Made by a program: the position numbers and the translations under genes. Source: Triplophysa rosa (Eukaryota > Chordata > Actinopteri > Cypriniformes > Nemacheilidae). From it: a stretch of DNA of 64,000 nucleotides. The stretch's first letter is position 1. The number at the start of each line of letters is the position of its first letter. Below the pieces are notes generated by a model. The model was not told the origin of the DNA, made no database searches, and was given only the letters and a program-made list of their open reading frames with translations. Below, in pieces: positions 1 through 18,720 of the stretch. Location of the stretch: NCBI RefSeq assembly GCF_024868665.1, contig NC_079908.1, positions 7,135,174-7,199,173 on the forward strand, in the 5' to 3' direction.

Positions 1-172
1 TTCTTTAAATGTTGGAATTTAATGACAGGTTCCATAATTTGGCAAACACTCGTATCTTAAGCAATTTACAGCGCATTTGAGGCACATATTATCAACTCAT
101 GTTCCCTGAGAATTGAAGCCATGACTTTTAAACTAAGCTACACAAACACATTGACAACAAAATATGAACATT
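1..172. other. AT-rich non-coding DNA
   Basis: No coding or RNA signal was found between the window edge and the first repeat. Confidence 0.6.
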
Positions 173-568
173 TGTGAATCTGGACCACAAAACCAGTCTT
201 AAGTAGCACGGCAACAATTTTACTAATAGCCAAAAATACATCGTATGGATCAAAAATATCGATTTTTCTTTTATGCCAAAAATCATTAGGATAGATCAAG
301 TTCCATGAATATATTTTGGAAATTTCCTACCGTAAATATGTCAAAATTTTATTTATGTGAGTAATATGCTATGCTAAGGACTTGATTTAGACAACTTTAA
401 AGGTGATTTTCACAATATTTAGATTTTTTTGCACCCTCAGATTTCAGATTTTCAAATAGTAGTATCTCGGCCAAATATAGTCCTAACAAACCATACATCA
501 ATTATAATTTATTCAGCTTTCAGATGATGTAAAAATAAAAAAATTGCCCCCTTGTTGTCCAGGGTCAC
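173..568. mobile_element. Non-autonomous DNA transposon with GTGA-CTGGAC inverted ends
   Basis: The left end reads tgtgaatctggaccacaaaa and the right end gttgtccagggtcac, which are imperfect inverted repeats. The interior (reacting to 'accagtcttaagtagcac', 'ggccaaatatagtccta') matches a very widespread fish repeat that I recognise from memory. It has no transposase frame. Confidence 0.65.
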
Positions 569-599
569 GTGTTCTTTTTTCTCTCCAGGGCAAGCAAAA

Positions 600-850
600 C
601 ATTTTATACGAAAACTGCGGTGCGCACGCGGCACTCCGAAAAGTTGAACTATTTCCATCTCGATGCGGCGCCGACACGCTTAGAAAAATGTGCACGTCGC
701 GACCGCGTCGCCCCCTATTTGCGTGTGCCTGCCGCGGTCATTTGAAGAGAAAGCAGCTCGCGTTTTCCGCGCGGTTTTAGACGCGAAATGTGAATCGGGC
801 CTTAAGTGCTATATAGCACCATTTTTTTAAGAGTGTATGGAGACTGAATA
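600..850. repeat. GC-rich repeat-like island, possible Harbinger-type fragment
   Basis: About 200 bp of CpG-rich sequence (cgcgaccgcgtcgcc, ccgcgcggttttagacgcg) stands out sharply in AT-rich flanks. It ends in a gtgaatcgggcc motif of the kind seen at the ends of fish PIF/Harbinger-like repeats, but no matching left end was found, so class is uncertain. Confidence 0.3.
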
Positions 851-2089
851 ACAATTATATTAAAGTCATCATCAGGAGAAACTAACTCCTTTTCTGTCTG
901 TGGTAAACCATGCAAAACTAGCTCAAAATCACCACTGTTTACTTGATTTGTAACAAAAAAAGAATCCTTTCAATTTGCAAAGGCAAGTTTTTGCTCAGTA
1001 AAAGCAGAAGAGTGGTGGCAGAAAATAGCAGAACATATCATAAACATCAAGTTTGAAATGTCTGCTTGCTTAGATGATTTGACACTCTATACATTAAGCT
1101 TCAAAAACAAAATGACTGCCTCTGACTGCTTTTAAGACACAACATTGTATAATAAAGTTGTAAATAGTTCAGCCTGGGGCATGCAAAGTGTCATTTGGAA
1201 GCCTAGTATGGACCTTTGCCCTTTGACCAAACATGCAGGGCATGCAGAGATGAGAGACAGTCAGTCGTGATGGACAAACTCTTATCTATGCAACACCAGC
1301 TGGGCGAGACTGTCTCCACAGAGACACAGACACATTTTAGACTCAAATCATAGTTCTGCTCATCTCCTGATAATGATTTGTTACACATGGCAGATAAATC
1401 CGAGATGCAGATATGTCTAGACAGTCTGTTTCAAATGAAATACAAACAAATCCAATCATTTGGTGTGAACATTGCTGATTAGAGAGCTGATTTCAACTGT
1501 GCATATTATGTGAAAAGAAAAGAGCTTATACTGTATCTTCATGAAATATTTAATGGTCAATTAAGTAAATGTGTGATCGAAAATGTTAAATGAAAACATT
1601 CTTTACGCTAAACAAATGTTGTTTTAACTCATAACGTTGGTTATAAAATGTACACATTCAACCGATGGTTTTAAAATTAACTAGTGCTGGGTTGTTTCAA
1701 CCAATGGTTGAATCAAATATGGGTGATGACATTCACATATTAATAGAAACAAGGCAGAAACCGTCAGTATTTTAAATTATACTTTATTTAATATAAAACA
1801 AACAATAAACAAATAAATTAGATATTTCTAAAATAATTCTCTTGAGGGGAAATTTATAATAACATCGTTCGATTGTTACATTGGAAATTACACAAATGGA
1901 ATGTCGTGTGGTTTATAATTCTTTTGTCGTTGGTACACACACAATGTGCTTTTAGAGATGTAGAGGGGCCGTGTGAGGTCACGCACTGCCTACAAGAGTT
2001 TGCTTCTCATCTGGAGGTCAAACATTGGTGTAGCTGCCTAAAAAGGAGATTTTGAGCTCTAGTCTCTTACTAATCTCTAACAATTTCAG
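851..2089. other. Non-coding DNA downstream of fgfr4
   Basis: No gene found. A fragment at about 1685-1730 (gctgggttgtttcaaccaatgg) resembles the ends of the element at 17928-18538. Otherwise AT-rich and featureless. Confidence 0.5.
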
Positions 2090-2460
2090 CCGTGTTCCAA
2101 TCAGGGAAATCAGCTCGCATACTCCATTTGAATGCGCACCATTTGTCTCCAGAATGCGCCCGGGGGGATTTCTAGGAGCGTCCCTGGCTAAGAATGCAAA
2201 GTATCGGGTAAATTAACTTGAAAAAGCTATTGGCTTCTTATCAGCTTGTGGGATGAGGCTTTGCATTCCCCGAAGGACATGGCTGAATCTGTTTAGAAAG
2301 GCCAGCATTAGCATTTGTATATTAAAAGATAGTGCCGGATAAAGATGAGCAGCTGGAGCCATTAACATAATAAGGGGCTTTCTCATTTGCACACAGACTC
2401 AGAAAGCCCCCCAATCACCCCAGCCAGCAGTCACACACATCACAGATGCTTGAGACCATT
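2090..2460. promoter_or_regulatory. Candidate conserved non-coding element 3' of fgfr4
   Basis: Unique, balanced-composition sequence without frames. It holds an E-box (gagCAGCTGga, 2348-2357), gatta/taat-type homeodomain cores, ttgcatt motifs and a 10-bp perfect hairpin (2374-2383 with 2401-2410, stem ggggctttct). Function is inferred only from composition and position. Confidence 0.25.
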
Positions 2461-3360
2461 GTCCACCTTGGCCTGCACCAGGACCTCGCAAACACACCGG
2501 GATGGTTAAAAGGTTACTGTGTTGAACAATGGAGGATTCAGCGTTTGAAATCAATCAATATCAAGGCATTTCACATTCAGTTAAGTCCTTTTCTTGGGTA
2601 CAGTGCTGACAATGGAAGCACTGCTGGTCCCTGATGTCTCGGTTTGAATGGGGTTGCAATGAACGGCAAGGCATGAAATGAAGCGAACAACAGAAAGTTG
2701 AATGCTGGGAGGTTTGGCATACGATGAGCAGCGAAAAACAGCTATTGAGAACGTGTTGATACATTGTTCAGGGCCAGGGGTGGATTGAAAAGAGATTTAC
2801 ATAATTTCTTCACTTATGTAACACCTTCACTTTATATCATTTAGAATAATTTATAAAACATAATTGTCTTCTGTAAGGATATGTACATAAAATACTTTAA
2901 GATATTCACAGGAAATGCGAAAAGTCAGGCACTTTGCTGCCACTACAGCAATTTTTAACATGCGAGATCCTGAGATTTAAGACAGTTTTTTAAATAAAGA
3001 AATTGTAGAATAATCTTATATAGAGACAGATTTATATCCATCAATGCTATCCACTTTTTATATCAAAATAAATGTTCTCTTTAAAAAAATCTGGTGCTCC
3101 TATATGCCACTCGAATGTAACTTTGTACATGCAGCAGCGCCCACTGACTAGAAACGTTAAACGCGACAGCTCAATGACCGGACTCAGTCCTGTTTCTGCA
3201 GTGGAAATCTGATGAAGTTATCAATCGCCAAGTTTAATAGTGCCAAGCATTCTTGTAATGTTCTTAGGCAGAGCAACACAGGCAAAAATCCTTGTACCGC
3301 TTTTTATGCAAGTGTTTGTTGTAGTGTTATCCTATGCCCGCAAGTTAGTGTCGAAAAAGA
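2461..3360. other. fgfr4 3' UTR and downstream DNA
   Basis: The part adjacent to 3361 should be fgfr4 3' UTR on the minus strand. No other gene is seen; the limit of the UTR cannot be set from sequence. Confidence 0.5.
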
Positions 3361-10837
<7,477 letters not shown>

Positions 10838-10841
10838 CTTG

Positions 10842-12000
10842 CTGAAGTAATGTGTGCGTGTGTGCAGAAGACAGCTGGTCAGCTTCAAATGCTGACTCCA
10901 GGCATTGGCAACCCCAGGGTAGTCAAACCTGAGAAGAAAACAGCTGATTTACAATTCATTGTGAAAGATGTACGTTTACATAAATGCATAATGCATTGTA
11001 CACCCCAGCCTTCCCACATTTGAAAATGAATGGCTTATTGTACACCTAAGTCATTGTTGGACATTGTCCACCTCCCCGAACGACATGAATATCTCTGAAT
11101 GCGCAGTCATTAAGGACAGTTGTTTATCAATGGAACCTGTACAACGTGCTTCCAATGGCTCGTTTCTATACAAACACACGAATTGGGTCCGGAACACCTG
11201 ACTAAAGAATGATCGTCCAAAAAAGCGAAGATATAAGTTGGACATTATTATTTTTAAATGCGTAACCGTAGACGCAATTCCTTTTTGTTTGTTTGTCTTT
11301 ATTTTTTACGTTTTTATTTATCTACTTACTCCAGCTGCACTTTAAAAACGCTTATTTTGCTCAGCATGAAAAGTAAATAAGAGCAAACGTCAGGCTCTCT
11401 AGGTACGAGGAGCCACATGTGCTCTAAAAAAATACGAGAATTTCGCACCAGAGTGAGAGTTTGGTTAAGATAAATAAATCCATTTACAAGTGTGAAACCA
11501 CTTGGTTTCCTTAATGAAACTAATTTAGTAACTCTAAACGGAGTCGGAAACACCTAGAGTCGCCTAATAGGCTATGGTATAAGAAATAGGCGGAAAACTG
11601 GATTTTAATTCAGTCACACAGTATTGCGCGAATGATTTATAACGTGGTGTTTTGTACTTAACTTAAGAAATGTTCAGAAAACAAGTGACATGTTCAGTTT
11701 AAATCATGCATATTAGGCAGATGTTTAATCGTATTAAGGGTGCCTGTTTTATTCTATCCTCAGAAATGCCCTTTTTTTATTAGTATTTAATCTATAAAAA
11801 CAGACTAAAATTACCAGCATATGTTGAATGATTTGCATGCATCAATTATTACTCTTTTGTACTATATGCAAATAAATATTTACCTCTTTTCTTGTGGCCT
11901 TTGCCCTGTAATCGGTCAGTGGTTCGATAAGGCACCACCAAGCTTATTTCCCTTGAGTCCGGGTGACCCTTGAGACAGTCATGTGTGCAGTTTTCCTTAC
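10842..12000. other. fgfr4 intron 1
   Basis: About 1.16 kb, AT-rich, no repeat or coding signal recognised. First introns of FGFR genes commonly hold regulatory DNA but nothing specific is visible. Confidence 0.45.
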
Positions 12001-12160
12001 ACAGAATGATTTATCCTTGAAAAACCAGTGAGCAACTTTAGGAAAAGTCTGAGTTACTCTTGTAAATCCAATATCATCTGTATCACAAGCGCAGGTCTCG
12101 GTCTTATTCTTTCCGATTCAAAGTCCAGCGCTAATTTCCTTTGATAGCCTCTCGCGCTGT
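12001..12160 (-). other. fgfr4: Putative fgfr4 non-coding leader exon
   Basis: Exon 2 has an acceptor four bases upstream of the ATG, so a 5' non-coding exon must exist. A strong minus-strand donor (gtaagg) lies at 11995-12000; a second one (gtaaat) at 11878-11883 would extend the exon to 11884. The start near 12160 is inferred from the TATA-like box. A 75-codon frame at 12054-12281 overlaps it but has no recognisable product. Confidence 0.4.
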
Positions 12161-12420
12161 GCTCGCGAGCGCTCTCGAGTCCAGAACCGCTATATATCCA
12201 CTGACGATTCAAACACCGGAAAATCACACCTTGCCTCCGTTTCTCCTCAAAGTGTAAAATATCCTCAGCCTTAGAAACCATCGGATATGAGCGGCAGCAG
12301 ACGCGCTGTGAAAACCGTCCCTCTGTCTACAGTTCACATCAGAAATGTGACAGTGGAGCGGATGGGATTTCTCAATGGGTTGTGCTCTGTCCCGTGCGCT
12401 GCTCCAGAATGACTCGCTCC
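12161..12420 (-). promoter_or_regulatory. Putative fgfr4 core promoter
   Basis: On the minus strand a TATA-like ATATATAG lies at 12190-12198, about 30 bp above the inferred start. Around it the sequence is richer in CpG than the flanks and carries the palindrome gctcgcgagc near 12160. It sits about 1.3 kb upstream of the start codon. A TAGA microsatellite starts 480 bp further upstream. Confidence 0.4.
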
Positions 12421-12640
12421 ACGCAGCTTAGGTGCGTTTAAAACTTAAGAGGCAAAAAAGTCTGCGTTTGGCAACTCTCTTGCTTACACTCTGGGGTTGA
12501 GCAAGCGTCTCACTGGCAGTGGGAGACAACAGCACTCTGAGGGGTAGGTTCACACAACAATGGGCTAAAACCAGAGGAGGAGGGGGGTGGAGGGGTTGCT
12601 AAACCCCCACCCACAAAAACAGCTCCCCAAGGGCAGACCC

Positions 12641-12713
<73 letters not shown>
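12641..12713. repeat. TAGA tetranucleotide microsatellite
   Basis: About 18 uninterrupted copies of TAGA. The purity suggests it is length-polymorphic. It lies some 450 bp upstream of the inferred fgfr4 promoter. Confidence 0.97.
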
Positions 12714-13273
12714 TTTATTTAATAAATTATTTAGGCATAATAAATGCCAAACTATATGTATGATTAGGAATAAATCATAGGAAAAACATGATTAGGAAAA
12801 ACAAATTAGGCCTAGAATGCCTTTGAAAAGTTCACGTGCTCTGTATTCAACGACTGTAAAGGACACCTTCCCCTAATTACATCATTACATCTTTTCCGCT
12901 AATCCGTTAGTGGTGACGTCACAATGCGGGGTAATTGATTTATTAGTCCTTAATGTCAAAAAGCACTTTTTAGAGACCCTTCTTGTCTGCTTTATAAGGC
13001 AAGACTAAACTGAAGAGACGTTTATTCAGAATAACAAGACCGACTTTTGTTTCTCGTGCGTTGACAGACATTTACTAATAGCGCATATTTAATATAATGG
13101 CCACAAAATCTGACGCTACCGCGACCGCGCAGGTGTTGTAATGAATTGGAGCCCGAGGGGTAGAGAGTGAAGCTTAAAGCACTTAGGAGAGGATCTGAGG
13201 AGAAGAGTTTGTTTGAAATGACCCCTGATTCTCTCATTCATCACCGGTCTCTGGCATAACGAGCCCCGCGGTC

Positions 13274-13274
<1 letters not shown>

Positions 13275-13360
<86 letters not shown>

Positions 13361-13371
13361 GCACGCACGCA
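13275..13371. repeat. Compound microsatellite (CT)n(CA)n(GCAC)n
   Basis: About 25 CT units pass directly into about 16 CA units and then a few GCAC/GCACGCAC units. The apparent minus-strand frame across it (Val-Cys and Arg-Glu repeats) is a by-product of the repeat. Confidence 0.97.
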
Positions 13372-16300
13372 CTGGAGCGGTCTGACACATTTAATTTGAC
13401 ACACATCCACATGAGGACAATACTTGTGACTGACAGAAATCAAACGCTTGTTAAGTAGACAAAACATATTTTTAAGTCTATAAAAACTATATAACAGTTC
13501 TTTCAACATAAACAAAATATATGCTATAGAAATCATTCAAAGACCTTAAGTGACAGAGTAAATGATGGTCAAGAACAAGCATGCTGCTTAACACCACTGC
13601 CGTCCTCCAACTCTTTATTTACAAAAAAAGACAATGGCAAGTGTCTGCTCTTCTGCAACATGCTAGTGACCTAGACAAAGAAAAGAGAGAAATTGCATCA
13701 TCTCATTTGCACTGTCCATTCCACTCCCTTTAATATAATAATACTCATCCATATAAACAGTAAAATTACAATGGTACTAAAAATCTATCTTGTCTCTTTG
13801 TGTGTCGTACAGTGTTTTGTTTCTCTCTGTCTCTCTCTCTCACTCTCACTCTCATTCTGCCTATTTATCTCTTATTCTTTCTAACCTGGCCTCCTCAAAA
13901 ACTGCTGACATTCCCCTCAACAATGCCAGTTTTTCCCATCGTCCTCAGCTTCCGTCTCCATGGCCAGGAATTAATGCACACTGGAGCAACAATCGGCCCC
14001 TCTCCCAAATCCCACTGCCTGGTCTTTGTTGTAGCCTGCTGAATGTGAATGCCCCATTAAAGCCTATTATCTGGAGCTTCTCTGTTGCCCCGTCAAAAAA
14101 AAAAATCACTACCCAAAGCTTTGCCTGACCAGGCTAATAAGGTACACGTATGATTTGAATGTTTTGCACTCAAAATATATACCGTATAGAAAGCAAATAA
14201 TTTTGATTATTGTCTTCTCTTCTTTCTGCTCACAAAGCAAACGGTTCGGATTTGACTCATAAGCGAATGATAAATGGAAGCTGTACAAGATTTCTGACTG
14301 CAAACTCACAGCCAAGAGGGCAGCATGTTGGGAATAACACCAAAAGACCTCAGCCATTAATAATTTGACATCACTCTCAACTATGTAAGGAATTCAAAAT
14401 CTTCACCACATCTTCTCTAAGTTTCCCTCTAGTGAAAAGAGCCTCGCGTTTGCTTGAGGTGCAGCTCATGTGTATGTTGCTAGGATGTTATTGTGGCTGG
14501 TATTGATGTTTACGCTACACTATTCTGCTTGGTTGTTGGGGCTAATGGGATGCAGATGGGTCCAAAGTTCACTGCTGTTAGTGTGGTTAAGAAACAAGGT
14601 GCTTGAATCACAAGCAATTGTTTGTGCAAGAAACTAAAGCTATAAAGTTGTTGTTCTCTATTCAGTACTGGGTACTGTATAGTTATTTTATATTTGGTTT
14701 AAGCTTTAACAATCCTGGAAGCAATGAGAATGCAGTAACATATGACATGTGGCTATAAAAGCATATACATTCATCGGCCTGATTTGCCTTCCAAACCTTG
14801 CACACTGGTAGAGAAGTGCAATTACGACTTTTACGTACATTTTTATTATATATTTTACCATTTTGCACATTTCCCCCTTTAATCCCTCTAGTTACATTCT
14901 ACACACAGTACAATACAATACAATAGTATATCACATATTTACAACTCTGTAAAAACGGTAATATGGGGCTCCAGAAAAATACCTTAAAATAACTTTTTTG
15001 TAAAGTAATATGAAAAGTTTTCATGTTATTTTACTTGTGAATTGCAGTCTATTTCTGTAATTTGACATTTTGTTACCGTATTTCAAAAATATGTGAAAAT
15101 GCTGTACAATAAAACAGTAAAATTGATATTCACTTCATATTTCTGCATGTGTGTTTATATGAATGTGTATAATAAAGTTGTGGGTATGATATGATGTGTA
15201 CATCATGCACAGTTTGTGTGGTTGTGCATGCAAATATGCATAGGCATATATCTATTCTGAACCAACGAATACTTTGCTTAGTCTACATGACCATCTCATT
15301 GATCTGTGCACTTTACTGATACTCTTATTCCCTTACCATAATTTATTTAACACAGAAAATGTGGGATTAATAAATCTTGTCAATATATAGTTTTACATTA
15401 CTCATCAAACAACTTCAACTTGTTTTAACAAGCAACTTATAACTAGAAGTTTTACACACAATTTGGTTATACTTATTAAAAACACATTTTTAATAAGATT
15501 AATATAATAAAATGAAGGCAACCAATACATTCTGTGCAGTGCATATAAATAATGCCATAATTAATGTAATTTATTTATATAAAAGCATTTATACTTTGCG
15601 TAAGCCTAAAATGTATTTGTGTATTACAATACTATCCGTGCTTAAAGCACTATTTCATTGGCTCTAAACGTGTACTCTGCACAAAGACAATAAAATCCAA
15701 CTTAATCTAATCTCATTTATGCATTTATACACCACCCGCCTATACAACAACATCTATATTCTTGTGCTTAGTTCTCTAGTGTAATGCAAACTATCCGCTG
15801 CACCTCTGATCCACATTCCCTTTACAAACGTGAGCTCGCATTTGCACGCTGGCAACAAGTCAACAGCAACATTCTTGTTGTCCTCCCCACTTTTCTCTTA
15901 TCTGATTACATTAGTGATACGTCAGATGGCCTCATCCAACAGCGAGGCCCTTGGGTTCGAAAGTATTGATACGTGCATAACTATGCTAATGAGCACATCT
16001 CCAGATTCGCGTGATAGGAGACAGTGTTGGGAATAATTAGCCAGTGTCGTGGCTTAGCAACGGAGCATGTGAATGCAAGGTGGGGCTGGTCGCTCATTAA
16101 CCGCAACACTTGTTGGTCCTGGCCTATTGTCTTGTGTTTGTGTTAATTATTAGCCGGAGTGGGCTAGACAATGGTGTGACAGAGGGGTCTACTTTGTAAT
16201 GCTAGTTGACTTCTGCTGCCAAAACATTTTCGGTGAGGGTCCCACACCCAGCTGTTTTTATAGAGATGGATATCCCCGCAGCCACTGTTTTCCCCGGGTT

Positions 16301-16499
16301 CTTCTGTGGTTGGCTTTTTTCTTCCGGGCATTAGAGATGAGCACACTCCAGATGAACCTTCCTCGAACTCATTACTTTGATGAATCTGATTGAACGTGTG
16401 AATGATTTCTTAAAGCAGAGACACATGTGTTAATGAGGAGGGTGAAGGTGTCGTTGGTGAAGGTCACCTATAGTGTTTGCAAGCTGAGAAATTGGTTTC
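13372..16499. other. Intergenic DNA
   Basis: No gene. A CT-rich patch at 13830-13880 and a diverged CTGTAAAA-type repeat at about 14950-15120 are visible. 15960-16200 looks like a candidate regulatory element and is described separately; the remainder is AT-rich. Confidence 0.5.
15960..16200. promoter_or_regulatory. Candidate conserved non-coding element
   Basis: Unique sequence with an X-box-like half site (cttagcaacgg), SOX-type cores (cctattgtct, gacaatgg) and homeodomain cores (aataattagcc, ttaattattagcc), in about 240 bp without repeats. The annotation is an inference from motif density. Confidence 0.25.
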
Positions 16500-16815
16500 G
16501 AATTGCATCTTCTTATATTTCCTCTCCATCATAAAAAAATTCAGCTTTACACATACTATATATCTCATTCAAACTTTGTGGATAACTCTAGCCAGAGGTG
16601 TGCTGTTCTATGTGTTTCTATTTTTTTGTTTTCAATTTTATTCACTGATCATTTGCACCTTTTTGTTGGTTTTTTGATAAAGACTTCCTTCCTTGCTCAT
16701 TTCATAAAGCATCATTCTAAGAATGCCGAGGTCATTGGTTTGTTGAGAATACAGATATTCATTGTAAATGAGAACTGGTTCTCAATTGACTTACCTGGTT
16801 AAATAAAGGTGTGTA
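16500..16815 (+). repeat. Probable LINE 3' tail
   Basis: The segment ending near 16810 (gagaactggttctcaattga, then cttacctggttaaataaagg) matches, from memory, the 3' end common to many fish retroposon copies. The upstream part has no intact frame. The exact LINE clade is not certain. Confidence 0.45.
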
Positions 16816-16817
16816 TA

Positions 16818-16848
16818 TACAGTATATATATATATATATATATATATA
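16818..16848. repeat. TA dinucleotide microsatellite
   Basis: About 12 TA units directly after the retroposon-like tail, consistent with growth from a terminal simple repeat. Confidence 0.85.
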
Positions 16849-16850
16849 AA

Positions 16851-16990
16851 GTGTTCCTGTAGCTCAAATGGTAAAGCATTGTGTCAGCAACACCAAAGTC
16901 ATGGGTTTGATCCAAATTTTAACCTTAAGATGAAGACATCAACTTTTTACCAAAGGTTTTCACCATACTGATAGGTCAGATGTCAATATT
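16851..16990 (+). repeat. tRNA-derived SINE, diverged copy
   Basis: The head cctgtagctcaaatggtaa carries an A-box-like segment and gtcatgggtttgatcc a B-box-like segment. It is more decayed than the copy at 18571. Confidence 0.6.
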
Positions 16991-17927
16991 TGGCGGTTTA
17001 TATACCCATGTGAGGTCTCTCCTAAAGTTTTTAAAACATTTTTGTGTTTTTAAAGTGTAGTTTTCTATAGTCAGGTGAATGAACTTTCACACCCATAACG
17101 GTCCCTACTCTACTACTCTACTATTTAAATATAGTGGGCTAACTATTTTGTGTTCTATAAAGAGTCCTCCCTTCTCCATTTTTTGTGGATTTTTGCTTCT
17201 GGTTTGCACATTTCAATTCACAGAAATACTACAAAGTATGTTGTATCTCAAAAACGTGTGTCTTTTTTTGTCACATCTACAATGCATGGGTTTTTTTTCT
17301 TTTATAGAAAACTTGTGCGTAGACTGACATTTTTCTGATGTCTGGACTCTATCTAGTTTAGTAAAATATAAACAGACTGTTCAATATATAAGTAATAAAT
17401 ACTTTAGATTTCATGCTTTGACTGAAAATGTCACATCCATAATGCTGAAATTGCCCATATACTGTCCAAAAAACAAACAAATATAAAGTAAATGCAATGT
17501 TATTTGCTTTGAATAAGTGTGTCTACAAAATGCATAAATACAAATAAAATGTATAATGCACCTACCAAATGCATATAAAGCAAATGAATCAAAGCAAGAT
17601 TCATCAATAGAAATAGAAATGTGTTCATTGATTTTTTCCTCTGCCACCGATCACAAAGAAAGAATCAGATTTGCTTATGTGGGTCTGAAGTACTGGATAG
17701 GTGAGTTAATGATTAGTTAAAACTCCAAATCTGCCAGAGTGAATTAGGTGAATGCGTCATTGTCTCATTAAAACAACAATCCATTGTCTGATTGTAACAG
17801 CCCTCGTCATGAGACAGTTCACATTCTCACTTCAGACACCAGACAAGAGTTTTTCACACTAGTGGAGGTGTCTATAGACACATAACCCTGACAAAACACA
17901 CATATGTGTATATTTAAAAAAGATAAT

Positions 17928-18538
17928 ACACCTAAAAAAATGCTGGGTTATTGCAACCCATTGTTGGGTCAAAAATGGACAAACCCAGAAATGTTTATCA
18001 CCCAACAATTGGTTAAACCAACCCAAGATACGTTCATTTATAACCCAACACTGTAGAAAATATTCCTATTTTCTGTAAGATGGAGAAACAGAAATATACC
18101 GTAAAAATAGTTTTCCTCTGTAAAATTACAGGATATAAGGATATATATTAAATTTTAATCCCTGTTTTTTTTTATAAATTTGTTGTCTTTTTCTGTATTT
18201 TTACAGTTTTTGACTGTATTTCAAAATAAACTGTAAAATAAAAGAAATATTGTTAAAAAAACGAAAACTTTCCGGTAGCTGGGGTGCCAGAAATAAACTG
18301 TAAAATAATGTGTTTTCCCTGTAACCCCCCCCCCCCCCGTATTTTTCTGTAATTTTATTCTGACAGTTCTGACAGTTTTCCAAAAATACATAAAGAAATT
18401 TGTAAAATACATTTCACATGGAAAATCTGTAAAAAAATAACTGGAAAATTCTGTAAATTATAGTTTTTTTTACAGTGAACGCTTGGGTTTGTCCATTCTT
18501 CACCCAACGTTGATATAACCCAACATTGTTTAGAGTGT
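17928..18538. mobile_element. MITE with ACACYCTAAA-type ends, carrying a nested insertion
   Basis: The ends acacctaaaaaaatgctggg and cccaacattgtttagagtgt are inverted repeats, and internal ggacaaaccca / tgggtttgtcc pairs extend the palindrome. The interior is interrupted by the element at 18049-18477. No transposase is present. Confidence 0.65.
18049..18477. mobile_element. Nested CACTGTA-ended MITE
   Basis: It runs from cactgtagaaaat to ttttttttacagtg inside the 17928-18538 element. The interior repeats CTGTAAA-like words and contains a run of 14 C at about 18324-18337. Diverged relatives lie near 14950, 22230 and 53380. Confidence 0.6.
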
Positions 18539-18570
18539 AGGTACACATTCTTGTACATGTTTAATTTATG

Positions 18571-18720
18571 TTCCAGTAGCTCAGTTAGAGCCTTGTGTTC
18601 GCAGCACAAAGGTCATGGGTTCGGTTCCCATGGAACACACTTACCAAAAATGTGTAGCTTAAATGCTCTGGAAAAAAGCACATCGATGTAAATAAATAAA
18701 TGTGAATGCATTCTGTTGAA
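18571..18720 (+). repeat. tRNA-derived SINE
   Basis: The head folds like a tRNA: gttcca pairs with tggaac, cttgtg with cacaaag around a ttcgcag loop, A box tagctcagttag and B box gggttcggttccc. A SINE body (tgtgtagcttaaatgctctg and a short tail) follows, and related heads occur at 16851, 30300 and 34378, so it is a retroposon and not a tRNA gene. Confidence 0.75.

Noticed and set aside
12054..12281. 75-codon minus-strand frame as an fgfr4 N terminus
   Set aside because: No hydrophobic signal sequence, and it ends in a stop before any donor that would join exon 2 in phase.
13234..13536. 100-codon minus-strand frame with Val-Cys and Arg-Glu repeats
   Set aside because: It is a translation of the CT/CA microsatellite.
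18571..18643. tRNA gene with an Ala-CGC-like anticodon loop
   Set aside because: The cloverleaf is plausible, but a SINE body follows directly and related heads occur at three other places in the window. Its acceptor stem is not that of a tRNA-Ala.
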